From Dryococelus australis (Eukaryota > Arthropoda > Insecta > Phasmatodea > Phasmatidae), in assembly GCA_029891345.1 (NCBI GenBank), contig CM056993.1:276970016-277034015 (forward strand): DNA of 64,000 nt. Direction: 5' to 3'. The notes below the pieces were generated by a model. It ran no database searches, had not been told where the DNA came from, and saw nothing but the letters and a program-made list of their open reading frames with translations. Positions 36,776-46,508 of the stretch are shown here, piece after piece. The translations under genes were made by a program, and so were the position numbers. Within the stretch, counting starts at the first letter, position 1; every line of letters starts with the position of its first letter.

Positions 36776-36831
36776 ATCAAAGAAATTTGATCAAACTTTT
36801 TATCAAACTTATTTGATCAAATTTCTTTGAT
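36776..36831. repeat. Perfect 20-bp inverted repeat
   Basis: ATCAAAGAAATTTGATCAAA is followed after 16 bases by its exact reverse complement. Each arm also contains the palindrome TTGATCAA. Confidence 0.9.
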
Positions 36832-39800
36832 CATAGTTAATAGGATTAGGAATTAATCACATCGAATTAAAATAAGATTAAAACATTTTGATCGGATTAC
36901 TGTCGGATAAAAATTAACCCTTTTGATATCAACTCGATAATCCTATTAATCAAAAGTGAAATGAAACGCTATCGGTCCTACTACTTTGGTGATGTACACA
37001 ATGTTTGGTCACAAGTGTATATTAACATCAAGAATGTATATTTTTTTAAATTTGCACCTCATGGGGCCCCTCACGATGTGGGGCCCGGGGCACAATGTAC
37101 CCATCTGCCCCCCTCCCCCAACCCCTTCTGGGCGCTCCTGATCAATCCCCCCCTAGGCTCGTCCTTCCCTTCTTCCCGCGGTTTGAGCTTAAACCGTTTG
37201 ACGCAGTAAACTTTCGTTCTTAATTAATAGTATTTGATACTATAATTTACAGCTTTGTGTGATGTACTATAGCACATTCGTTATAGTACGCAAAATAACT
37301 ATAACTTTAAATGAGCCCTAGTTATTCATTATTCACAATGATACGTACTCCATACGCCAACATAGCGAGTATAGACCAAGAAAAACCAACATAAATGTTT
37401 TAAATCAATTTTAACATAAGTAATTATAGTAACACCTAATATGTTGAGTACTAAAGTAGCATTTATAATACCATCTTAAGTTAAATATATTATGTTTATA
37501 AGTTGTAGAACAATTTAAAAATAGAAAGCTGAAGTTAATTATAAAAAATACAGCTCATAGTAAATCCTGCCAAAAAAGTTTTCGCCAAAGTACTGTAATT
37601 TCGTACTGAATACTGTAAGGGGCTCTTGCTGTGATGCCTGCACAAAACTTAAAATACAAATAGAAAACCAAAGTGTATAGAAAAATATCACTTATTTTTC
37701 TTAGAGGACCCAGTTATTCAGAATAGTCTAGAAACGATATCTCTCCAAAGCGCCTTCTTTGCTGCGGCTAGGCGCCCGGGAGCGACTCATGGTGGGGGTG
37801 GAAGAAGGGTGTGGTGTTTTGGCTGGGGAGGGGGTTGGAAGGGGGTAGGATTAAGGAGTAGCATGCAACTAACTTCACACGCGTCTTTCGTGTAATCGGA
37901 TTTCCTACACGGAGAACTAACCACATTGATTTTCAACATTCAAAATCTAATAAAATTAATAATCTTGTGTAGAACAAAAGGCAAGCCTAAATGTAGCATT
38001 CAAGTTAACCAAAATGACAAATGTTCTCGGAAATCCAGCACTTACCATGCGGCGTCGGTAAACTTCTCACTGAAACAGAGCAATTACACCCAACGTCCAT
38101 GTGTTTTGTATGGTCAATATTTCCTGAAAAAAATGTGTTTAGCGACGAGACTTTCATTTTCGCCGTCTCAAAGTAAACATCGTGCAACTAAAATTACTTT
38201 CATTAGAAATAAGGTACGCTGCCAGAAACATGTAATTCTTCGATTTATTTTAAAGATGCCTTGAAAATAATAAATTGAGCTGACTTTTATCAAATTAATT
38301 TCAGATAGTTGTACTCATTCTTTAGAAGTCACTAGAAAATAACGGGAATAAAGGATTCGACGTTCATAATTCATGAGATAGCAATTAAAATTCAGTGGTA
38401 GAAAACAGTTCAACGCCTTCTCTATCCATCCACTGAGTTTAAATTAGCCCTCTAGGCTACATTGCAATAAACCACTTTATCTTGCATTTTAACACTGATT
38501 CACAGATATTTTGTTTACGTTCGTGATATCTAATCATGCGCAGAAGCGCCTAGGTCAAAAGGTACCATTTTTACGTGCTGTTGCAGGTGATGGCGTCGGC
38601 TTCCGGCAGTCGCACTAAAAATCTAGATGAAGCTACAGAGCTTTATTATGAAACGTACCCTTGCACAGCTACGTACTTACTTCGTTCTGCCACGCTATCC
38701 TAGCCCTGCCTTAAGATGATGGGCCTCAATAAAACAGCAGCACTCTGGAGCCCTTTCTTACGACCGTCCACGTTTCTCCATGATGGTGGCAGAACTCGTC
38801 ATTTGTACAGGATCCCTCCCCCCCCCCCCCCAAGTTATTGTCTTTTCGGAAAAGACGCAAATGTCACGTCCGCTGACGTCATGCCTAGAGATCTGATACA
38901 CTGATCCTCTTAGGCTAGACCTTATCAAACCACATCAATAACTGTTCATAGAGGACACTTATTCACTTCATCAGATCACAATGTATGCATGACTTTGAGC
39001 TCAGATTACGTTGACGTCCAAAAATAATAATATCAGAAATTAAGCAAAAATGACAATTGTAAACAAGTAATTAAAATTTTGAGAGGTAATCAATATTATG
39101 TTAAAGTTACTATTTATTCAACTCGGGGCTGATATTATCGTGAAAATCACAAAAATATAAACAAACAACTGGTAGTACATGTAAACGACGTATGTGAACA
39201 CAAACAAAGGTTAGGGTAAATGAACTTCTAATCTATCCCATGGAAAAAAATGTAATTTTCATATACATGTTGTAATAGTCATATTCCAGAACGAGTGTTT
39301 ATTTATTATTTTGATGTATATATTAATGTTTTAATTAGTTCTGTTCCGATTATAAACTTTTTTTTACATATAATTTCACCCTAGGTTGAGTAGCTTATAT
39401 GTTTGCATTTTTTCTCAAATAATTTAATTTGTATTAATTTCAATTTAATTATGTTTGTTTAGCTACCGAAGTGAATAAAAACTTTTTTTCTCATGAAGTG
39501 CAGTGTTTTTTTATTGTATCTCAACATGTAGTAGTCTAATGACTATGTTAAGTCATTAGACTCAATTATCTGTGGCCTGAGAAAGTAATTCCGGTTCATT
39601 CTTCTTGTAAAAGAGAAGCTTTGGGGTCTTTGTCATGGCGGCTCAGCTTAAGTTTAGGGCGATGCAAATCTGAAATGTCATCCGGCCGAATCATCATTGT
39701 AGGTCCAGTGCCCCAAATTTTATTAATTGTTTGCTGGCAGGAGATCCCGAAACGCCAAATTTTAATCTAAATTGACAGGTTAATTTTTGGAGTTTTACGA

Positions 39801-40318
39801 AGATTGTCTCCAGACTACGGCGAAGATGGCATCATTATGGTAGCACCTACTTTGTCTCCCCATCTTCCGCATATTTGCATGTGTGATTTTGATTTGCGTG
39901 CAATGGACTACAAGTTTTAAACAAAATGTTCAAAGTTATTGCTTATTAGTGGTTAGTTGGAGTCAGGTGTCCATTAGTTTCATGTCAATATCAGAACTGA
40001 GATATGCTGGACATGATTTTTTTTTTTTATTCTTTTATGATTTTATTTGAACGTCGACTGTTACCTACTTGTGAGATTTTGTTGATAAGACCCGCCTAAA
40101 AATCATTTTTTAAAGGATGAATCTAGTATTGCTAGTAAAGATCATAAATGTCCCTCTTATATCATTCGAAATAGGATTAAATGAGAATCTAATAGTAAAT
40201 CAATGGGCAGCATTACCAATTTTTATTTTGTTCTCCAATTGTTAGTAAATACGTATTGTGGGGTTGAGGGAGAATTTTGGGTGACTTTTAACAGCGATGT
40301 CTTGAGGGGGTGATTGAG

Positions 40319-40506
40319 GTGAGTATAGAGCAGCGTTGGAATGAAAGGGCGGGAGGAAACGGGAGATCCCCGAGTAAACCCGCCGACCAGCGGCATCGTA
40401 CGGCACTATTCCCACACGCGAAAATCCAGAAGTGACCCGACCGGGGATTGTACCCTGTTCGCCTTGGTTGGGAAGCGAACAGGCTATCCGCTCAGGGACC
40501 GCGACA
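40319..40506 (-). mobile_element. tRNA-derived SINE, copy 1
   Basis: On the minus strand the head reads CTGAGCGGATAG (box A-like) and, about 40 bases later, GGTACAATCCCCGG (a decayed box B). The body that follows (ACACGCGAAAATC, then CCCGCCG) matches the copy at 57.5 kb. The RNA polymerase III promoter of a tRNA gene is therefore the likely origin. Confidence 0.75.
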
Positions 40507-40732
40507 ATTTACGTATTGTGGAAACGTAATAAAAATTTTATTTCCTTGCCCGTGCATGTTCTGATATTATTTGAACAAATCACGACGATGGTATTGTCCT
40601 TTCGTATGGTATGTACGTGGTTTGCCTTATTTCTGTTCCCTCTCCACCTCATGCCCTACTCGCAACTCACTTTCAGATCATCTGTGTAATGTTGCCAAAC
40701 GCACTGGTTTCATTTATATGTGTACATCGCAC

Positions 40733-40940
40733 TATAGGCCCTAGTTACTTCTTTCTGTCGGCAGTTTATTATCCTTTAACCACCTTTTGAAATAAATATT
40801 GCCATGTAAGTAATAACCACAGTGTGTATATTCCACTGCATGCGGGAGTTAACACATAAGGCTAAAATGTATGTATTGACTATTATTATTCCAAATGATA
40901 GGGCTTTCGAAAGTGCTCACTTTACTGTGAATAGCCTATA
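40733..40940. mobile_element. MITE with TATAGGCT ends, copy 1
   Basis: The right end AAAGTGCTCACTTTACTGTG then AATAGCCTATA matches the right end of the copy at 61.0 kb, and the interior (AAATAAATATTGCCATGTA) also matches. The left TIR is partly deleted (TATAGGCCCTAGTTAC). Confidence 0.8.
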
Positions 40941-40969
40941 ACTTTCGGGGTTCACATCTTTGGTACCGA

Positions 40970-41220
40970 GTCGCTGAGCACGGGCTGCAGCTGACGTGAC
41001 AAAGAGTCTGCCTGCCCCATGGGCGTGGCACGCTTTGCCCGCTGCTCACAGCAGCACTAATGGTCCTGTTACGCCCTGCAGGTGGGCGCAGTCCCGCGAC
41101 CACGTCTCCCGCGCTGCCATGCCGAATGCTAATGCCCGCGTCCCTGACGTCAGCAGCGACCCTCCTGAATGCCGGACCATGCATCGCTGCACGCCAACCC
41201 ACCTACCTCGAGGTCCTCTC
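40970..41220. other. GC-rich island with CRE-like site
   Basis: A 250-base GC-rich patch in AT-rich surroundings, beside MITE copy 1. It contains TGACGTCA, a perfect CREB/ATF palindrome, near 41146. It may be a relic promoter; no gene was seen nearby. Confidence 0.35.
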
Positions 41221-41656
41221 TGTCACGTTCTTATTTTAAACTTTGCTACAAGACCAGTGAGTTCGTCTACGAAATGGAAACGAACTCCACATGCAAACTG
41301 GAATTAAATATTATAATATATATAATTTTATATATTCCCATCTTATATGCATACATATACAGGATGTGTCTAAATTCCCATTACACAATGCAAGGGCTTG
41401 TAGTGGGGACCATGACTGTTACGTCTTGCAGGTGCGAAAACGTACCGTTTCCCCGCGACAAACAAAACACCCCCACATCACACGTTGACCTCTCTCACGT
41501 CTGCAACATACTGAACGTTGTTTTTCTTCGGCATCCACTTACAAGAAGGGCTTGATGTGACGACCAGCTACGTCTCACAAACACGGTAACTATCCGCATT
41601 GTCTTCCACGTACTCTCACGTGGTACGTATGTGTGCGTATGTATGTATAAATGTGT

Positions 41657-41658
<2 letters not shown>

Positions 41659-41719
<61 letters not shown>

Positions 41720-41749
41720 TATATATATACACACGCGCGCGCGCGTGAT
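41659..41749. repeat. Compound TA/CA/CG microsatellite
   Basis: A long TA run is followed by CA, TA, CA and CG dinucleotide runs. Confidence 0.95.
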
Positions 41750-42331
41750 AATACCTGCGTTCTTTCTTCTGGGGCGGACAAGTATTTGGGTTTTCTCATA
41801 GTCCTCCCTTACCACGAAGACGAATCGAATGGTGAATATGAAGGCCTGCCTTTGACCTTAACGATAATGGAGCCGCGACTTTCATAATCGTTAACTGCCT
41901 GACTTCAGTTCCGATTCTGCGATCAAGTTTTCATCTATGATCGAAATGCCCCGTTGGCATGAGAGGGCAGTCTGTACGAAGAGTACATTTCGAGCGATGA
42001 AGCATTGCATTGGTCCCATGCACTTTCTGCAAGGCGATACATTCAAAGAACATACCAAGATCTGCATTGGGAAGCATGGTGGGGGCCAGTGTTCAGTATA
42101 AAGTCCAAGTTGTGCACCGACCAATGGCAAAGCGTGGTGGCAGACTGCTGGAGTTCTAGGCACTTTTAGTGCAAAGTGCGATTACAGTAACCCAGTAAAT
42201 GGTTAAATGTAACGAGGGATCTGGATATATACTTTTTAAAGCGGGATTATTAAATAAAATGTCCACCTTTCAGCTTTGGAGGCAAGACTATATATTTTTA
42301 TTTTACTATACGGGAAATTATTTTTAACTTG

Positions 42332-42460
42332 CGACCTACATGCACCACACTTTGCACCGCATGCACCACAGTTAGCACTGCACACATAGCAGTCAGTCCT
42401 ACATGCACCATAATCAACACCGCATGCACCACTATCAGCACCGCATGTACTACAATCATT
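42332..42460. repeat. 21-bp minisatellite, six units
   Basis: Units start GCATGCACCAC or ACATGCACCA, spaced 21 bases (near 42338, 42359, 42380, 42401, 42422 and 42443). On the minus strand it is open and encodes a heptad of the type VVHAVLI. Confidence 0.85.
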
Positions 42461-43089
42461 TTGGAATTATCAAGTTTCATTTAGGGGTCGTATAGGAGGA
42501 GGGATTATTTAGGGATCATTATTAATCAGTCTTGCGAGGGATCGGTCTGTAGGAGTCAGTTGGCAAGAGTCAGAGACTTACTCCACCATAATGTCTCAAT
42601 GCCTTCATTAGATTGGCCAGCTGCAATCATGTGGTAGCTCAGGGATTGGCTGGTCGACGTCCGAACAATGTTTTAATGGTGTAATACGGTTGGTCCAAAG
42701 TCAATATGATGCCATAGGGCTTGCATACATGTATATTATAAACAGTAGGGAAGCCAGCTGAGAGGCTTAGTTTGACAGTGGCTGCCATGAAAGGTGGATC
42801 GCCTCGGCTAGCTTCTGCCTCTTCGCATCTAAGTCTTATTCTGCATCTGTGATGTGGTCGGGCACTCCAGAGCTAATGGTAGCTACGGCAGTGCCATCGA
42901 CTTCTTTGGGAGGGGTACCTAGAACATCATTGTCGCCGTTACCTGCTTCTTTAGCTCCAATACCGATATCTCCTCAGGTTTGTCCGATTCTTTATCTGAA
43001 CCACTACATCGTCGTCAGTGTCCCTTTTATAATAAGACATTTACTTTCGACCATAATGTACGGTGAAATGAGTGATTTGATTGTGCTAA

Positions 43090-43335
43090 GATTCCCTGTT
43101 GTACTTCATATTTGTGTGACAGGTGCGGTAAGCAGTTCATCCATAGCGACAGTTTACTTAGACATGTAAAGACCTGTAGAGGCGGAGCGCATTTCTCATC
43201 AGTACCTTGGTACCAGGGTTACTGCAAGAAGCAGTCTCTTGTGACTTCAGTACATGTCCTCAAAAGTGTAGTTACCTACATAAACTGCCCTGCATAGTGT
43301 GTCGGTGTAATAAATGTCACGATATTTTCGCACAA
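43090..43335 (+). pseudogene. C2H2 zinc-finger gene fragment
   Basis: The plus strand encodes CDRCGKQFIHSDSLLRHVKTC, which I read as CDRCGKQF and HVKTC with the C-x2-C and H-x3-C spacing of a C2HC finger, near 43112. About 140 bases on, in another frame, CNKCHDIFAQGQHKC adds a second similar finger followed by a stop. The segment before it (42849-42990) is Ser/Pro-rich. It may be an exon, a retroelement piece, or the lost 5' part of a Maverick polymerase, whose N-terminus often carries such fingers. None of these is proven. Confidence 0.45.
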
Positions 43336-43399
43336 GGGCAACACAAGTGTGAATAGCGAGATGCATAAAATAATACTCTATATCCTTCAGCACAGGGTG

Positions 43400-43600
43400 A
43401 AGGTCACCTGCAACCAATACGGCGATAGTAGTCAGTTATGTAATATGCTTTCTGACTTTTATAGATTTTTCTCTAGTTTTTGTTTACAAAGGACATTTAA
43501 GTTCACGTGGTCAAGGTCATTGGCTTCCAATATGGTAGTACTAGTCAGTAATGTAATATGCTCATTGACTTTCATGCATTTTTTTTTCGATTTTTGACAT
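43400..43600. repeat. Tandem duplication of about 110 bp
   Basis: The stretch with AGTCAGTTATGTAATATGCT near 43430 recurs near 43540 with about 80% similarity, each followed by a T-rich run. Confidence 0.75.
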
Positions 43601-43735
43601 TTTTAGGGGGAAAGGGAAGTTTTAAGGAAAAAGGGGGAATTTTAAGGCAAAAAGGAAATTTACAGGGAAAAAGAAAAATTTGAGGGCAATAAGAAAAACT
43701 GTTAGGGTAAAATAGCTGTTGGGGGACTGGAGTTT
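43600..43735. repeat. Purine-rich degenerate minisatellite
   Basis: Repeated short units of the form TTTTAAGG(A/C)AAAAAGG, around 20-25 bases each, on the plus strand. Confidence 0.6.
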
Positions 43736-43843
43736 TCAAATAATTTTTTAATAATTTCAAATAACTTTTTAATGATTTTTAAATAATTTTAACAATACAT
43801 TTTCAGATCTTTTGTATTTTTTTTTAGATTCTTTAGCTTTTTG

Positions 43844-43884
43844 GGGTCAAAGGTCAATGGTCATGGGCCAAAGGTCAAAGGTCA
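43844..43884. promoter_or_regulatory. Cluster of nuclear-receptor half-sites (two DR1)
   Basis: GGGTCAAAGGTCA at 43844-43856 and AGGTCAAAGGTCA at 43872-43884 are direct repeats of AGGTCA-type half-sites with one-base spacing (DR1). A further TGGTCA lies between them. DR1 sites are bound by HNF4 or RXR/USP-type receptors. No adjacent gene is visible, so function is uncertain and it may be a simple repeat. Confidence 0.45.
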
Positions 43885-43947
43885 GTGGCCAACTGTCACT
43901 GTCTTCCAAGAAGGCCGCCGGGCGATCGGAATGACAGAGCAGTAGGA

Positions 43948-44167
43948 CACAAAAGATAAACATTTTAAGATCTGTAAAAAATGTTATTGTGAATATGCTA
44001 GTGGTCGTTATGAATTAAAAAATAGAGAGGAATGTGCGAATGTGGAAAATATGTTTATAATACATATCTAAAAAACTAAAAATAGTAAATTATGCAATAC
44101 AGCTTTAGGTATTTTACACGAAAATCAACATGACAATTATACGACAAAAACCATTATTTTCTCTTAA
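43948..44167 (+). pseudogene. Cys-rich ORF fragment, unrecognised
   Basis: A plus-strand frame with FKICKKCYCEY and a later CANVENMF segment, broken by one stop. The clustered Cys suggest a zinc-binding segment. It immediately precedes the first copy of the unrecognised gene at 44.2 kb and may be part of it. Confidence 0.3.
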
Positions 44168-44860
44168 TAAAATAGTGACAGCACATAGCAGCAGCATACA
44201 GAGATACGGAGCACTGCCACGGTGTTTCACCATTCGCATATTTAATGCCGACCGAGTAGGTTAAAGTAGTATGTGTGGTCTGAACCTGGACTTTTCTGTT
44301 TTCTGTTTTTTTTTTTTTTTTGTGAATCGGAAGCGAATTTGTTCTACTGGGTATTTCCCAAGAAAGGTTTATCGTAATATTGTGTCTTTTACTAAGGATG
44401 TCAATAAAGATGAGGGGTCTTGGAAAGTTAAAATCGTCGATATCGAAGATAATTATATTTTATTGTCTTTTTGTACCACTTTGGTCTTCAAGATATAACT
44501 GCAAAAGTTGGTAGTGGTTTGTTGGAAATGTGTTTCTTCAGAAGGTCTCTTGTCAAGAATGAGCATGCACCAAAGGCTATTAGCAAGATTGATCCAAACA
44601 GAATAATCTGTTGGAAGACTTCCAGTTCATGAGTGCAAGGCAGACAATACTACTGTAATTAGTGTTTTTGGTAATGTGTCTGTATTCATGTAAGATGAAG
44701 ATGAAACTTGGTGATCAGATTTGGTTGTATCGAAAATTAGTTCGTACTACTGGCGGCATGCATATTCTTGGTCATGAGGAATTATTTTTCAATCTGTGAT
44801 TATGTGTTATGTATTTTTATGGAAGTTTTCATGATTATGTGTATGTGGTGTTTTCCCTTA
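44168..44860 (+). pseudogene. Unrecognised gene, copy 1 (decayed)
   Basis: The copy shares its leader (ACATAGCAGCAGCATACAGA) and coding region with the minus-strand copy at 45.5-46.5 kb. The open part (to 44495) contains YFPRKVYRNIVSFTKDVNK and WKVKIVDIEDNYILL. After a frameshift, matches continue as LEMCFFRRS and, near the end, a WxxRKLV-like segment then ELFFN. Many stops break the second half. I do not recognise the family. Confidence 0.7.
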
Positions 44861-44905
44861 ATTTTTATATTCCTTTTTACTATATATTAAAAAGGGGGAT
44901 GTATT

Positions 44906-45134
44906 GAGGGGGGAATATTTGAACATATATTTTATGCTTTTAAATATACAGAGTTATATAAATACACATCAAGGACATCAAACTAGATTCTCAAAAGTGC
45001 ACTCTTCAAAAATTCTATTATTAAAATTAATAGCGAAATTTATGGAGCTTCCTTAGGGAAGTGTCAAACATGGTGTACAGAAATATACCAATAATATAGC
45101 CACATGCAAGAAAAGTTCAATTTATTCCCCCCTC
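44906..45134. mobile_element. 229-bp MITE-like insertion
   Basis: It starts GAGGGGGGAATATTTGAAC and ends GTTCAATTTATTCCCCCCTC, an inverted repeat of about 19 bases with one mismatch or small gap. There is no coding capacity. It lies between the two copies of the unrecognised gene. Confidence 0.75.
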
Positions 45135-45158
45135 TTTTCGTCTCGATGCGATCCCTTT

Positions 45159-46499
45159 AACATGCCCAAAAGGAGCAATTACATTTGTTAAGTTGTTGTA
45201 TCAAATGTTTATGTTGGTGAACAAGTTTGTACTTCTGTGTGTGTTGCATGCAACAGGATGTTGTTATCAGTAGTGATAGTGTATTGCACTTGGTTATAAC
45301 TGGAAGTTGTTTACTGCCCAGACATGGCGGCATGGTGGGGCCCGGAAGTACATCTGGTGATAAGGTCCCAGCAAATAGCGACAGTATATAGAGATACAGA
45401 GAGCTGCTGCAGAGTTTCCCATTCTCATGTGAAATGCCAAGCAAGGAGGTTAAAATAGTAGGTGAAGACATCCTGGACTTGACCAAAACATTTATTTCTA
45501 AAAAATACACTACACATAATCGTGGTAAAATCTGTAAAATATACATGAGACATAATCACTGATTGAAAAATAATTCCACATTGCCAAGAATACGAATGTC
45601 ACCAGTAGTACCAACTAGTTTCCGAATAAACCAAATCTGATCACTTAGTTCCAACTTCAGCTTCTTAAGTGAATACATAGACACATTACCAAAAATACTA
45701 ATTACAGCAGTATTGTCTGCCTTGGCCCCATGAACTGGAAAAGTCTTCAAACAGATTATCTGGTTTGAATCAATCTCACTAATATCCTTTGGTGCAGGCT
45801 CCTTCTCGACATGAGACCTTCTGAAAAAACACATTTCCACCAAATCACTACCAGCTTTACCAGTTATTCCTTGAAGACCAAAACAGTGCAAGACATACAA
45901 CAAAATATAATTCTCTTTTATATCGATGATCTTAACTGTCCAAGACTTATCATTTTTATTGACATCCTTAGTGAAAGACACAATATTACGATAAACCTTT
46001 CTTGGATAATAACAAGAAGAACAAATTTGCCTCAGATTCATGTGAGGATGAGATATGCAAAAACACATAATCGATACTGTTGATAATCACAAAAATTAAT
46101 ATTGTACACAGAAAGGAATTAAACTATTAATTCAACAGAGATACATGCCTCAAAACAATGTAAGAACACAAAAAAAATAGGATCAGCCCGCACCTACTAC
46201 TTCAACCTAATTGCTCGGCATTTAACATGCGAACGGTAAATTCCGCAGCAGATCTCTGTATCTCTATAGGCTGCTGCTATGTGCTGGGACCTTTCACCAG
46301 ATTTACTTTCAGGCCCTACCAAGCCGCCACTTCTGGGCGATAAAGAACTTCCAGTTACGACCAAGCACAATGCACTATAACAACTGATAACAACATCCTG
46401 TTGCATGCGACAGACACACACAAGTGAAAACATGTTGGGCAACATAAACAAATGATCCACCAACTTAACAAATGTAATTACTCCTTACAGGCATGTTAA
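45159..46499. repeat. Inverted-repeat unit around the unrecognised gene
   Basis: About 0.33 kb at 45159-45478 reappears in inverted form at 46190-46499 (for example TGTTGCATGC, and AGGATGTTGTTATCAG against CTGATAACAACATCCT). The outer edges are CATGCC..GGAG and CTCCTTACAGGCATG. The 170-codon ORF lies between the arms. Arms are about 80% similar. It could be a foldback-type transposon or the product of inverted duplication. Confidence 0.8.
45556..46068 (-). CDS. Unrecognised gene, copy 2, open for 170 codons
   Basis: An intact minus-strand frame of 170 codons with an ATG. Key segments are YPRKVYRNIVSFTKDVNK (residues about 21-38), WTVKIIDIKENYILL, EMCFFRRS, and a C-terminal DQIWFIRKLVGTTGD then ELFFNQ. 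The same segments occur in the decayed copy 1, so protein-level conservation is visible in this window. No signal peptide, membrane helix or known catalytic motif is evident. It lies between inverted repeats, next to the truncated Maverick 2 polymerase. I cannot assign function. Confidence 0.6.
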   Translation of the reverse strand: MCFCISHPHMNLRQICSSCYYPRKVYRNIVSFTKDVNKNDKSWTVKIIDIKENYILLYVLHCFGLQGITGKAGSDLVEMCFFRRSHVEKEPAPKDISEIDSNQIICLKTFPVHGAKADNTAVISIFGNVSMYSLKKLKLELSDQIWFIRKLVGTTGDIRILGNVELFFNQ

Positions 46500-46508
46500 A
46501 TAGTTAGG

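Larger units (their letters stand above)
33480..40300. other. Long non-coding stretch with scattered short repeats
   Basis: AT-rich, with G-rich patches near 34.1-34.6 kb and 37.8 kb and a poly-C tract near 38.82 kb. It contains a degenerate triplicated module (35.26-36.24 kb) and a hairpin (36.78 kb). No protein domain was recognised. Confidence 0.55.

Noticed and set aside
41659-41887. Tyr/Ile repeat protein frame
   Set aside because: It is a translation of the TA/CA microsatellite.
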